In this document: positions 15,967 through 23,950 of the stretch, piece by piece
How the letters are laid out: every line of letters starts with the position of its first letter
Numbering within the stretch: the first letter of the stretch is position 1
Origin: Akkermansia muciniphila
GTDB lineage: Bacteria; Verrucomicrobiota; Verrucomicrobiia; Verrucomicrobiales; Akkermansiaceae
Direction: 5' to 3'
Assembly (NCBI GenBank): GCA_004557455.1
Contig: SFDX01000022.1
Location: 1 to 39,964 of the forward strand
Length of the DNA stretch: 39,964 nt
Notes under the pieces: model-generated
Told to the model about the DNA's origin: nothing
Database searches by the model: none
Seen by the model: only the letters and a program-made list of their open reading frames with translations
Program-made: the position numbers and the translations under genes

Positions 15967-17265
15967 ATGCACACATTACGCTACAAACCGCTGCCGGCGA
16001 GCCTGTACCGGCAGAACCGCGATGAGCTGGCCGCGCAGTTGCCGGCGGGGGCTCTGGTCATCATCCATGCCAACGATATTTACCCGACGAATGCGGACGG
16101 CACGCTGGCGCACCACCAGAATGCCGACCTCTTTTACCTGACGGGGATTGACCAGGAGGAGACCGTGCTTCTCATGCGCATCGGCAAGGAGGGTCAGCAC
16201 GAGGACACCCTGCTGCTGCGCGAGACGAACGAGCGCATCGTCATCTGGGAGGGCGCTCGCCTGACCCGCGAGACCGCTACGCAGTTGAGCGGCATCGAGG
16301 ATGTGCGGTGGACGCAGGAGTACAACAGCCTGCTGGCACAATGGGTGCCCACCGCCGCCGAGTTGTGGCTGGAGCGGGACAACCACCCCCGCCGCTACAC
16401 CTATGTGCAGACCCGCAACGAGCGCTGCGCCGCTGCCCTGCTGGCGGCCTACCCGGATGCGAAGGTGAAGTGCCTGTATGACCTGCTGGCTGCCATGCGT
16501 CTGGTAAAGAAGCCGGAGGAGCTGGAACAGCTGCGCGAGGCCTGCCGCATCACGGGCGAGGGTTTCACGGCCATGCTGGGCCGCGTGCACCCCGGGATGG
16601 GGGAGTGGGAGATGGAGGCGGAGCTGAGCCGCGAGTATATCTCCCGCCGCGCGCGCAAGTTCTCTTTCTTGCCCATCATCGCCTCCGGGCATGATACCTG
16701 CGTGCTGCACTACATCAGCAACCACAAGCCCTGCTGCGACGGGGACCTGATTCTCTTTGACATCGGTGCCGAATACGGTGGCTACGCGGGCGATATGTCC
16801 CGCACCGTGCCGGCAAACGGCAAGTTCACCCCGCGCCAGAAGGCAGTATACGATGCCGTGCTGGCCGTGCACCGCTACGCCCGCAGCATCATGCGCCCCG
16901 GCCTGCGCAAGAGCGAGTACGAGCGTCTGGTGCGCGTGGCCATGGCGCAGCAGCTGGTGCAGCTCGGGCTCCTCACCGCCGAACAGGTACAGGCGGAGGG
17001 GGATAACCCCACCTGCGTGCGCCGTTATTACATGCACGGCACCTCCCACCCCCTCGGGCTGGACGTGCATGATGTGGGCCCCGCCGACCCAGTCTTCGCG
17101 CTCAACCAGGTCTGGACCATCGAGCCGGGTATCTACATTCCGGAGGAGTCCATCGGCATCCGCATCGAGACGGACGTCGTCATCCTCGAGCACGACACCG
17201 AGGATCTCATCCCCAACGCCCCCCTCGAGACTGAGGACATCGAGCGTCTCATGGCCCGCGTCTGA
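15967..17265 (+). CDS. pepP: Xaa-Pro aminopeptidase (M24B family)
   Basis: A 432-aa cytoplasmic metalloprotease expected to remove an N-terminal residue followed by proline. The N-terminal AMP_N-type domain (about 1-175) includes NADLFYLTGIDQEE. The C-terminal pita-bread domain carries all five metal ligands of the M24 family: D265 and D276 (DIGAEYGGYAGD), H361 (HGTSHPLG), E386 (WTIEPGIY) and E401 (IRIETD). LDVHDVG is also conserved. Length matches E. coli PepP (about 440). The frame is open further upstream to 15697, but that part is antisense to ndk. Transcribed alone. PepP versus another M24B member cannot be settled here. Confidence 0.88.
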   Translation: MHTLRYKPLPASLYRQNRDELAAQLPAGALVIIHANDIYPTNADGTLAHHQNADLFYLTGIDQEETVLLMRIGKEGQHEDTLLLRETNERIVIWEGARLTRETATQLSGIEDVRWTQEYNSLLAQWVPTAAELWLERDNHPRRYTYVQTRNERCAAALLAAYPDAKVKCLYDLLAAMRLVKKPEELEQLREACRITGEGFTAMLGRVHPGMGEWEMEAELSREYISRRARKFSFLPIIASGHDTCVLHYISNHKPCCDGDLILFDIGAEYGGYAGDMSRTVPANGKFTPRQKAVYDAVLAVHRYARSIMRPGLRKSEYERLVRVAMAQQLVQLGLLTAEQVQAEGDNPTCVRRYYMHGTSHPLGLDVHDVGPADPVFALNQVWTIEPGIYIPEESIGIRIETDVVILEHDTEDLIPNAPLETEDIERLMARV

Positions 17266-17277
17266 GCCCCCCCCTCT

Positions 17278-17297
17278 CCGCCCCTCCCCCGGGGCGG
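17278..17297 (+). terminator. Possible terminator of the aminopeptidase gene
   Basis: A 7-bp stem CCGCCCC / GGGGCGG lies 13 nt past the stop but has no T-run, so termination here is uncertain. Confidence 0.35.
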
Positions 17298-17338
17298 GGG
17301 ACTTCCGGCCGCCGTGGCGCTCAAAAGCGAGAGAGAAG

Positions 17339-17455
17339 GACCGCGGGATGAAAGGAATTTCGGGAGAGTCACCGACCTCCTGCGGATATGCTCGGAAGTC
17401 TTGCCGAAGTTCCGAAGGTCAATCAGTTTCCGAAAATTCCCTTCATTCCGCGGTT
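17339..17455. repeat. Intergenic inverted-repeat element, copy B (117 bp, internally deleted)
   Basis: The left end GACCGCGGGATGAAAGGAAT (17339 on) and the right end TTTCCGAAAATTCCCTTCAT (17427 on, continuing CCGCGG) are inverted versions of each other and match copies A and C. The GAAGTCTTGCCGAAGTTCCG block next to the right end is identical to copy A. About 75 bp of the interior present in A is missing. The right tail (CCTCTCGG ... TATCCGTGG, to about 17517) matches the tail of copy C. It sits between two convergent genes. Confidence 0.75.
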
Positions 17456-17522
17456 CCACTCCCTCTCGGGTTCTCCTGCCGCGGCGGGGTGCAGTCTTGA
17501 TACAGGCCCTGCTTATCCGTGG

Positions 17523-19016
17523 TCAGAGTTCGGGGATGATGTTGAGGAGGGCGAAGGCGTCCTCCTCTAGGGAATCGAGGACCTCGAGGTCGGCCTCACA
17601 GTGGACGGTGTAGTACTCCGCGCCCCAGAGGCGAGCGACGGCCTCCAGGTCAACTCCGGGGGGCTGGACGGCGAGGCGGTGGAGCTCCGGACTCATGCCC
17701 GGGGTACGTGCGGCGGAAGCGCCCTCATTGTTGAGGACAGCCACAACCCGCTTACCGGGCGCAAGCTGGGGAACGATCGCCGCGGCATCCAAGTCCCGCA
17801 GCAGCGCGATGTCACCCGTCAGGCAGACCGCGTACGAAGCATCCGCCGCATTGGCGAGGAAAGCCGAGATGGTACCGTCCGCCCCGCCGGCGGTATTGTT
17901 GGCGCGCACGTAAACCGTCGGCACACGCGTCTGCGCGTAGGTATTCCAGGCGCGGATGGTCCCCGGACTGCCGATGAAGATAACATCCGCGATGCAGGCG
18001 TGGTTCGAGAGCGCACGCACGAGGGCCTCCGTACTCTCCGGCGCGGCGAGCACATGCTCCTCCAACAGAGCGCACTCATGCCGACTGTGGCTGAGCAGGC
18101 GGTTCACATCCCCCACATGCGGCACATCCCCCAGAGCCTTCATCACCTGCTCAATCTCGCCCTCCACCACCGTACTGCGACGGCGCAGGCCGGCGAAACC
18201 CGTGCGGGTAACGGAGAAGACCTCCACCTCGGGCAGGGACTCCAGCTCGGACCAGAAGGGATGGGTGGGGATATCCCCCAAACGCAGCACATAACGCGGC
18301 GGATTCTTAGCCAGGAAACGCTCCGCACCGTGCAGGATGTAGGGCTGCAGCTCCTCCCGCAGGCCGCTGGCCGCCTCCGCCAGCACGGGCACGCGCAGGG
18401 TGCGTGCCATCCACAGTGCGGGCTCCTGCTCATCCGGGTTCAACGCGCCGAGCATGAGCACCAGCCCCTCCTGCGCACGGAAGCGCAGCATCTGCGACAG
18501 CGCCACCAGAGAACCCCGGAAGCGCGGCGCCGGCGGTGCCTCCGCCACCTCCACCCCGGAGTAGTCACCGGCGGCAGACACCCCCTCCCCTATGTTCAGC
18601 GTCAGGTGCACGGGGAAACCATCCGCCAGCGCAGCGCAGAGGTCCGGCAGGTCGCTGACGGCACAGGGCAGAGAGAGCTCCATACCGGCGGCATGGGTAC
18701 CGAACAACCCCTCGTGATCAATGCCGCCGTTCACCGTGATGATGAGGAGCGGGCGGCGCTGGTAATAGGCATCCACCACGGCGGGAAGCATGGCCGCCGC
18801 GCTGCTGCCGCTGCCGGCCAGAAGCGCAACGGGACGCCCCGTAGCCTGGCTGCGCCCGAGGGCGAAATAGGCCGCCGCGCGGTCGTCCGCATGCGTCCAG
18901 CGGTGAATAAACGGGCAGTTAGCCAGAGCTGCCAACAAGCTACGGTTCGCAGCCCCCGGGCAGCACACCCACTCGGCTATACCGGCCATGGCACAGCATG
19001 AGATCAATCCCTTCAT
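17523..19016 (-). CDS. MenD-like thiamine-diphosphate enzyme homologue
   Basis: A 497-aa protein resembling MenD (menaquinone synthesis, SEPHCHC synthase) but shorter than the usual ~550. The N-terminal half shows WVCCPGAANRSLLAAL, DDRAAAYFALG, and GSGSSAAAMLPAVVDAYYQRRPLLIITV. The C-terminal half shows NNTAGGADGTISAFLANA, LTGDIALLRDLDA and VVAVLNNEG, the ThDP/Mg segment order of the family. The ThDP-activating Glu of MenD (E. coli HFDER) is replaced by Asp45 in HADDR, and the DRPPE motif after the third segment is NGG. It may be a divergent MenD, a related enzyme, or inactive. It starts 4 nt after the stop of the SanA-like gene, so it is the last gene of a three-gene operon. No other men gene is nearby. 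Confidence 0.65.
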   Translation of the reverse strand: MKGLISCCAMAGIAEWVCCPGAANRSLLAALANCPFIHRWTHADDRAAAYFALGRSQATGRPVALLAGSGSSAAAMLPAVVDAYYQRRPLLIITVNGGIDHEGLFGTHAAGMELSLPCAVSDLPDLCAALADGFPVHLTLNIGEGVSAAGDYSGVEVAEAPPAPRFRGSLVALSQMLRFRAQEGLVLMLGALNPDEQEPALWMARTLRVPVLAEAASGLREELQPYILHGAERFLAKNPPRYVLRLGDIPTHPFWSELESLPEVEVFSVTRTGFAGLRRRSTVVEGEIEQVMKALGDVPHVGDVNRLLSHSRHECALLEEHVLAAPESTEALVRALSNHACIADVIFIGSPGTIRAWNTYAQTRVPTVYVRANNTAGGADGTISAFLANAADASYAVCLTGDIALLRDLDAAAIVPQLAPGKRVVAVLNNEGASAARTPGMSPELHRLAVQPPGVDLEAVARLWGAEYYTVHCEADLEVLDSLEEDAFALLNIIPEL

Positions 19017-19020
19017 AACA

Positions 19021-19686
19021 TCAATTCGGTAAAATTTCCTGCGCCCCCATATGCCGCGGGGTGCGCCCGGTGAGTAAGTCGTATAACATGGCCACCCGCG
19101 CCCCGCGCTCGCGCACGAAATGGCGAAGGCGGGAAGAGCGTGTGGTGGGCTTCAGGGGCGCGTTCAGCCCCTCCGCCGGGATGTCCAGGTAATGCGCGAT
19201 GGCCACGGCCCGCGCCGCGTGCTCCGGCTGGCTGACGACAACCAACTGCTGCGCGCCGAAGATACGGTGCGCCCGCACCACGGAATCATAGGTGCAGAGA
19301 CCGGCGTAATCGCATACGATGCGATCCGACGGCACCCCGAGAGCCACGAGCGCGCGCCGCATCTCCCGCGGCTCATTGTAGGAACGGAAACGGTTATCCC
19401 CGGAAACGATGAGGCAGCGCACCTTGCCGCTGCGCCAGAGCTCCGCCGCCGCCTGCATGCGCCCCGTGAAGTAGAAATTCGGCCGCCCCGGCCCCAGGTA
19501 GCGCGCGCAACCCAGCACCAACCCCACACCGCCCGCGGGGCAGTCCGCCGCCTTATCATGGCAGCGTCCCTCCGCCGCGCAATAGGTACAGAGCTCCGCC
19601 GCCCCGACCGCCAGCACTGCGAGCAACGCAAGCCCGATGCCGACGAACAGGATGCCCTTCAGCAGCCTGGAGAAGCCCCTGCGCAT
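19021..19686 (-). CDS. SanA-like DUF218 membrane protein
   Basis: A 221-aa protein with one N-terminal membrane segment (about 9-32) and a DUF218 domain facing the periplasm. Recognisable SanA-type motifs are VLGCARYLGPGRPNFYFTGRM, LIVSGDNRFRSYNEPREMRRAL, TYDSVVRAHRIFG and VVSQPEHAARAVAIA. SanA/YdcF proteins are linked to envelope barrier function (SanA loss raises vancomycin entry at high temperature in E. coli); the chemistry is unknown. Four cysteines (CTYC, GRC, ADC) lie just after the membrane segment. The ATG at 19686 overlaps the yeaD stop as TGATG, implying translational coupling; a GTG one codon earlier is possible. Confidence 0.8.
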   Translation of the reverse strand: MRRGFSRLLKGILFVGIGLALLAVLAVGAAELCTYCAAEGRCHDKAADCPAGGVGLVLGCARYLGPGRPNFYFTGRMQAAAELWRSGKVRCLIVSGDNRFRSYNEPREMRRALVALGVPSDRIVCDYAGLCTYDSVVRAHRIFGAQQLVVVSQPEHAARAVAIAHYLDIPAEGLNAPLKPTTRSSRLRHFVRERGARVAMLYDLLTGRTPRHMGAQEILPN

Positions 19687-20534
19687 CACGCAACGGGAAT
19701 CACCTGAATCCGCGTCACCAGCTCATGCGTCTCGCCGTAACGCAGCATGATATTCTCCGCAGGCACCACCGCTGACTCCACGGCCAGGAAACCGCGCTCG
19801 TTGCCCGCGCCCAAGTCACCCATGCCGGCGGCCAAGGCCGCGCCGGGGTTCCAGACCACGCAGGAGCCGGAGCCACTGCGCAGGATGCGGATGCTGCGTT
19901 TCCACGCGGGGTCGTGCACGGTGATTTCCTGCTGCTCCGGCACGGGGTGGTAAATGCGGTCGATGTGCCCCTTGGGCATCAGCGGGTCCTCGCTGTGCGG
20001 CACGGCGTCCTCCGCAAACTCCGTGAAGGCGCACTCCTCTAAGCCCGTCACCGCCACCTTCTCGTAGTCGCTCACGGCCAAGTAAGTATGCATAGCTGCG
20101 GAGAAAGGCATGGTGTGCGGCACATCCAGCGTCATCAGGCTCATGAGCAGCTCCTCCCCGGCCTCGATGATGAACGCGGCAGAAGGCAACCCCTCCTCCG
20201 CCGGCGGCAGAGCCAGCACAATGCGCACCCGCCCATCCTCCAGCTCCTCCGTGGCAGAAACCTGCCAGGCGGAGATGCGAGCCACGCCGTGCGAAGGCTT
20301 GCCCGCATCCTGCGGGTGCTTGCCGAACCAAGGCCAGCAGAGCGGCACCCCGCCGCGCAGGGCCTTCCCGCGGCGGTAGACCACCTGCGGGCTCGTGAAA
20401 ATCACCGGCTGCTGCCCCTTGGGGGCCCAGCTCATCACCTGCGCGCCGTACACCGATACCTCCGCCGTACACAGCGGCGTATCCACCCGGATGATGGGGA
20501 ACTCCTCCCCGTAGGGGTACTCTGTCGTTATCAT
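19686..20534 (-). CDS. yeaD: D-hexose-6-phosphate mutarotase (YeaD family)
   Basis: A 282-aa aldose-1-epimerase-fold enzyme of the YeaD branch, which interconverts alpha and beta anomers of hexose 6-phosphates. Diagnostic stretches are YGAQVMSWAPKGQQPVIF, RGGVPLCWPWFG, SHGVAR, the His of AAMHTYL, and VVWNPG with the late Glu (VESAVV). Length fits (E. coli YeaD 294). First gene of the yeaD, sanA-like, menD-like operon. Its promoter's -10 box ends 6 nt before the ATG, so the mRNA probably begins at the start codon. Confidence 0.88.
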   Translation of the reverse strand: MITTEYPYGEEFPIIRVDTPLCTAEVSVYGAQVMSWAPKGQQPVIFTSPQVVYRRGKALRGGVPLCWPWFGKHPQDAGKPSHGVARISAWQVSATEELEDGRVRIVLALPPAEEGLPSAAFIIEAGEELLMSLMTLDVPHTMPFSAAMHTYLAVSDYEKVAVTGLEECAFTEFAEDAVPHSEDPLMPKGHIDRIYHPVPEQQEITVHDPAWKRSIRILRSGSGSCVVWNPGAALAAGMGDLGAGNERGFLAVESAVVPAENIMLRYGETHELVTRIQVIPVA

Positions 20535-20540
20535 GCCCCT

Positions 20541-20569
20541 ATTTTAACAGAAGCCCCCTGCCCTGGCAA
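20541..20569 (-). promoter_or_regulatory. Promoter of the yeaD operon (leaderless type)
   Basis: TTGCCA (20564-20569) and TAAAAT (20541-20546) are 17 nt apart on the minus strand. Only 6 nt (AGGGGC) separate the -10 from the ATG, the shortest such gap in the window. Confidence 0.75.
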
Positions 20570-20619
20570 GCCGTATCTTGCGGACTGACGCATTTCTGCC
20601 CCCCCACAGCCTACGCCGA

Positions 20620-20650
20620 CGCCCCCGACCGGATGAACCGATCGGGGGCG
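20620..20650 (-). terminator. Hairpin ending the ribosomal operon after rplN
   Basis: A 13-bp stem (CGCCCCCGATCGG against CCGGTCGGGGGCG, one T-G pair, 6-nt loop on the minus strand) lies 42 nt past the rplN stop. There is no T-run, so it may be an RNA end-protecting or Rho-assisted structure. It is followed by the yeaD promoter. Confidence 0.6.
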
Positions 20651-20691
20651 CAGAAACGGAAGTGAGTAACTTCAACAAATGTGCTTCCGCC

Positions 20692-21057
20692 TTACAGCAC
20701 CTCGGGGGCGAGGGAGACGATCTTCATGAAGCCTTTTTCACGAAGCTCGCGAGCCACCGGCCCGAAGATACGGGTGCCGCGCGGGTTGTTGTCCTTGTCG
20801 ATGCAGACAACCGCGTTAGAGTCGAAACGGAGCACCGAACCGTCATCGCGACGGATGGGAGCCGCCGTGCGCACGACCACCGCCTTCACCACGCTGCCCT
20901 TCTTGATGGAGGCAGTGGGAATGGACTCGCGGACGTGGATGGTGATGATGTCGCCGACGTGGGCCTGGAAGGTGGCCTTGCCGATGACGCCGATCATCTT
21001 GGCAGTACGGGCGCCGGTGTTGTCGGCAACCGTTACGAGGGATTCCATCTGGAGCAT
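20692..21057 (-). CDS. rplN: 50S ribosomal protein L14
   Basis: L14 of 121 aa, which binds 23S rRNA at the subunit interface. MLQMESLVTVADNTGARTAKMIGV at the start and RGTRIFGPVARELREKGFMKIVSLAPEVL at the end are near-canonical. A GGAAAGGA Shine-Dalgarno-like stretch precedes the ATG. It is the last gene of this operon: the usual next genes (rplX, rplE) do not follow, and a hairpin then the yeaD promoter come instead. Confidence 0.97.
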   Translation of the reverse strand: MLQMESLVTVADNTGARTAKMIGVIGKATFQAHVGDIITIHVRESIPTASIKKGSVVKAVVVRTAAPIRRDDGSVLRFDSNAVVCIDKDNNPRGTRIFGPVARELREKGFMKIVSLAPEVL

Positions 21058-21078
21058 AGTAGATGTGTCCTTTCCGGT

Positions 21079-21351
21079 TTAGTGTTTAATGATTTCCACA
21101 AGCTCCCAGCGCTTCAGCGCGGAAAGCGGGCGGGTTTCACGGATGCGCACCTTATCACCCACCTTCGCCGTCTCGTTCTCATCATGCGCATAGAACTTCT
21201 TGCTGCGCTTGACGATCTTCTTGAACACGGGGTGGGGAACTCGGGCGACGTACTCCACGACGATGGTCTTCTGCATCTTGGTGGACACGACAACGCCGAC
21301 GCGGGTCTTACGAAGGCCCCGGGGCTTAGCTGTGGTATTTTCTTCGCTCAT
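21079..21351 (-). CDS. rpsQ: 30S ribosomal protein S17
   Basis: S17 of 90 aa, a primary 16S rRNA binder. Family sequence runs from RVGVVVSTKMQKTIVVEY through KKFYAHDENETAKVGDKVRI to ETRPLSALKRWELVEI. An AAGGA lies 7 nt before the ATG. 21 nt separate it from rplN. The N-terminal ~10 residues (SEENTTAKPR) are an extra tail relative to E. coli. Confidence 0.97.
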   Translation of the reverse strand: MSEENTTAKPRGLRKTRVGVVVSTKMQKTIVVEYVARVPHPVFKKIVKRSKKFYAHDENETAKVGDKVRIRETRPLSALKRWELVEIIKH

Positions 21352-21381
21352 ATAAAGTCCTTGTGGGTTCGTATGGGTTTA

Positions 21382-21591
21382 TCACTTGGCGTCAGCGGCA
21401 GCCCCCTCGCCCTGAACAGTCAGGGCGCAGGCAAGCTCCTTGCGGACGATGCGGATACGCTGGTTGTTCTCAAGCTGACCGGCAGCCTGCTGGATGCGCA
21501 GGTTGAAGTACTCCTCGCGCAGGGCGCGGATGTGGGCAGCAAGCTCATTGGCGGGAATCCCGCGGAAGTCTTTGGCTTTCTTGACAGGCAT
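21382..21591 (-). CDS. rpmC: 50S ribosomal protein L29
   Basis: L29 of 69 aa, located at the peptide exit tunnel rim. The two-helix hairpin is visible: ELAAHIRALREEYFNLRIQQAAGQLENNQRIRIVRKELACALT. The last ~12 residues (VQGEGAAADAK) extend past the usual end. Expected position between L16 and S17 genes. Confidence 0.95.
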   Translation of the reverse strand: MPVKKAKDFRGIPANELAAHIRALREEYFNLRIQQAAGQLENNQRIRIVRKELACALTVQGEGAAADAK

Positions 21592-21624
21592 GATAACTGT
21601 AAGTTAGAGGTGAATTACACAGAA

Positions 21625-22059
21625 TTAAGCCTGGGGTTCAACACCGTGGCGATAGACGAAACGCGTGCGGATACCCAGCTTGTTGGAGGCGAGGCGCAGA
21701 GCCTCACGAGCGGCAGACTCGGTCACGCCGCCGACCTCGAACATGATGTTGCCGGGGCGGCAGACGGCCACCCAACCCTCCACAGCACCCTTACCCTTAC
21801 CCATACGGGTGTCCGGCGGACGCTTGGTAAAGGACTTCTGCGGGAAGATGCGGATGAACACGCGACCGCGACGACGCAGGTAACGGTTGATGGCAATACG
21901 GCAGGCTTCGATCTGGTTGTTGGTAATCCAGCCGCGGGTAAGCACCTGCAGGCCGAAGTCACCGAAGGCGACGTAATCACCGCTGGTAGCATTGCCGCCG
22001 CGATTGCCGCGGTGCATCTTGCGGTGGTTACCCTTGACTCGTTTGGGCATTAAAGGCAT
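21625..22059 (-). CDS. rplP: 50S ribosomal protein L16
   Basis: L16 of 144 aa, which organises the A-site tRNA region of the 50S. MPKRVKGNHRKMHRGNRGGNATSGDYVAFGDFGLQ and the PDTRMGKGKGAVEGWVA loop are characteristic; the Arg of this loop is the known hydroxylation site in E. coli. The first ATG (22059) has a good AGGAGAG Shine-Dalgarno 8 nt upstream, so translation probably begins with MPL; an ATG three codons later is the family's usual start. Confidence 0.97.
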   Translation of the reverse strand: MPLMPKRVKGNHRKMHRGNRGGNATSGDYVAFGDFGLQVLTRGWITNNQIEACRIAINRYLRRRGRVFIRIFPQKSFTKRPPDTRMGKGKGAVEGWVAVCRPGNIMFEVGGVTESAAREALRLASNKLGIRTRFVYRHGVEPQA

Positions 22060-22102
22060 GTCTTATCTCTCCTATTGTTAAAGGTTGATGAACGAATGGG
22101 GC

Positions 22103-22840
22103 TTACGCATCGCGGCGCGGGTTGTCGCGGCGCGGACGCGGACCGCGGTCGCCGCGATCACGGCGGGGAGAAGGAGCAGCGGCTCCCGCAACCTCCGGGC
22201 GCTTGTTGATCCAGCACTTGATGCCGATGGCACCGTAGAGCGTGCGGGCCTCCGCAAAACCGTAGTCAATGCCGGCACGCAGCGTCTGCAACGGCACCTT
22301 GCCCTCGCGGTACTGCTCGGCACGCGCAATGTCCGCACCGCCCAGACGGCCGGCGCAACGCACGCGGATACCCTCTGCACCGAAGTCCATGGCCACCTGC
22401 ACGGCACGCTTCATGGCGCGGCGGAAGGCGACACGGCGCTCAAGCTGCGTCGCGATGTTCTCCGCCACAAGCTGGGCGTCCAGCTCCGGCTGGCGGATCT
22501 CCATGATGTCGAGCTTGACCTGGGCGCCGCTGCAAATCTTGCTGAGCTCCTTGGTCATGTCCTCGATGTTCTTGCCCTTGGGCCCGATGAGGAGACCGGG
22601 GCGAGCGGTGGAGATGGTGACACGCACGCTGTTCCAAGCGCGCTCGATGGTAATGCGGGAGATAGCAGGGGCGGAGCCCTTGTCGCTGTTCAGCTTAGAG
22701 GTGCTCTCCTTGATGAACTTGCGGATCTTGAGGTCCTCGTGGAGCTTCGTGGCATAGTCCTTGCCCGTAGCATACCACTTGGAGCGCCAGTCTTTGGTAA
22801 CGGCGAGACGGAAGCCGATAGGATTTACTTTTTGACCCAT
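22103..22840 (-). CDS. rpsC: 30S ribosomal protein S3
   Basis: S3 of 245 aa, at the mRNA entry channel. MGQKVNPIGFRLAVTKDWRSKWYA opens the protein. The KH domain follows (RPGLLIGPKGKNIEDM), then the C-terminal domain (GIRVRCAGRLGGADIARAEQYREGKVPL, LYGAIGIKCWINK). The last ~30 residues are a repetitive Arg/Asp/Pro-rich tail (RRDRGDRGPRPRRDNPRRDA) not part of the core fold; such basic tails probably contact RNA. Confidence 0.97.
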   Translation of the reverse strand: MGQKVNPIGFRLAVTKDWRSKWYATGKDYATKLHEDLKIRKFIKESTSKLNSDKGSAPAISRITIERAWNSVRVTISTARPGLLIGPKGKNIEDMTKELSKICSGAQVKLDIMEIRQPELDAQLVAENIATQLERRVAFRRAMKRAVQVAMDFGAEGIRVRCAGRLGGADIARAEQYREGKVPLQTLRAGIDYGFAEARTLYGAIGIKCWINKRPEVAGAAAPSPRRDRGDRGPRPRRDNPRRDA

Positions 22841-22863
22841 AGTGTTATGTCAGTTTATGATGA

Positions 22864-23202
22864 TTATGCCTCGTTTCCGGCGAGGATGACGGTGATGTGG
22901 GCGGTACGCTTGCGGATCATGTTGGCAGAACCGCGGGCGCGCGCCATGGTGCGGCGGAAGGTCGGGCCCTCGTCCACAAGCACGCTCTTGAGCACGAGCT
23001 CGTCGGCGGAGAGACCGTTGTTGTTCTCGGCGTTGGCCACAGCGGCCTTGAGCGTCTTATTCAGGAGATAAGCGCCCTTCTTCGGGGAGTAGCTGAGCAC
23101 GTCGGTAGCCTGGGAAACAGACATACCCTGAACGGCAGCGGCTACGTCGCGCATCTTCTTCGCAGAGATGCGTGCATTCTTGTATACTGCTTTCACTTCC
23201 AT
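22864..23202 (-). CDS. rplV: 50S ribosomal protein L22
   Basis: L22 of 112 aa, which lines the exit tunnel. VYKNARISAKKMRDVAAAVQG and the hairpin region ending RARGSANMIRKRTAHITVIL fit the family. The frame is open upstream to 23595, but the ATG at 23202 matches the family start; upstream sequence is the other strand-frame of the secreted coiled-coil gene. It is separated from rpsS by that inserted gene, with gaps of 22 and 21 nt. Confidence 0.96.
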   Translation of the reverse strand: MEVKAVYKNARISAKKMRDVAAAVQGMSVSQATDVLSYSPKKGAYLLNKTLKAAVANAENNNGLSADELVLKSVLVDEGPTFRRTMARARGSANMIRKRTAHITVILAGNEA

Positions 23203-23224
23203 TGTTATGGTATTTGTTGAAGAA

Positions 23225-23929
23225 TTAATCGTTGGTATTGACGGAAACGCGGTCTCCCACGCTGACCCGGAGGGCGGGGTTGAGGTGCTGCTGCACCAGC
23301 ATACCGGCCACGTTCTTGCGCACGTCCGTAACGGTGGCAAAGGCGATGACCTGATCCCCGCGGGTGATGCGGATGGGCATGCCCACCTGCACCTTGGCAG
23401 CTCGCCCGGCGTTGATGACGACCAAGCCGGACTCCGTATCGATGCTGATGACGGTGGCATCATCCAAGCCGTTGGCCACTTGACCGAGCTGCGCCGCGCG
23501 CAGGCCGGTAGCGACATCCAGCTCCAGAAGAGCAGCCTCCAGCTCCGTGCGGGCGGCTTCATCCTCCACCATCGCGTTGCGGGCGTAGGCCACAACCGCC
23601 GCAGCCAAACGCTGCGAGGCCGTGCGCACCCGCTCCAGCTCCGTGCGGGAGGCCTCCAGCTGGGCTACGGTGTCCAGCAGGTTCTCCTCCCCGTTGCCCA
23701 GGGCAGCTCCGCCCAAGGCCTCCATACGGGCCCGGATTTCAGCCAAGCGGCGGCGCGCGGTGTCAGCATCGGCCCTGGCCAGGGCGTAGCTCTCCCGCAG
23801 TACCTCCACCTGCTTCTCCAGTTGTGCGATCTTGCGTTCCGTACCATCCGCCCCCGCAGCCGCGGTCGTCCCCCCCTGCACCGCAAGGGCGAGGGTGAGT
23901 ACACAGATGACCGGGCTGAGGATGCTCAT
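23225..23929 (-). CDS. Secreted coiled-coil protein inserted in the S10 operon
   Basis: A 234-aa protein of unknown function lying between rpsS and rplV. The first ~25 residues are a signal peptide (ILSPVICVLTLALAVQG, then Ala-rich). Residues about 30-150 are a long coiled coil rich in Glu, Arg, Leu and Ala (ERKIAQLEKQVEVLRESYALARADADTARRRL). Residues about 153-234 form a beta-rich domain (GLVVINAGRAAKVQVGMPIRITRGDQVIAFATVTDVR, then VGDRVSV), like the small SH3-like C-terminal domains found in many envelope coiled-coil proteins of this phylum and in FlgT-type proteins. It is not a ribosomal protein. Spacing of 21-22 nt on each side and same strand imply co-transcription. Its GC content is like its neighbours, so an old insertion is plausible. 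Confidence 0.8.
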   Translation of the reverse strand: MSILSPVICVLTLALAVQGGTTAAAGADGTERKIAQLEKQVEVLRESYALARADADTARRRLAEIRARMEALGGAALGNGEENLLDTVAQLEASRTELERVRTASQRLAAAVVAYARNAMVEDEAARTELEAALLELDVATGLRAAQLGQVANGLDDATVISIDTESGLVVINAGRAAKVQVGMPIRITRGDQVIAFATVTDVRKNVAGMLVQQHLNPALRVSVGDRVSVNTND

Positions 23930-23950
23930 GGTTGGTTGGGTGTTATCCTG

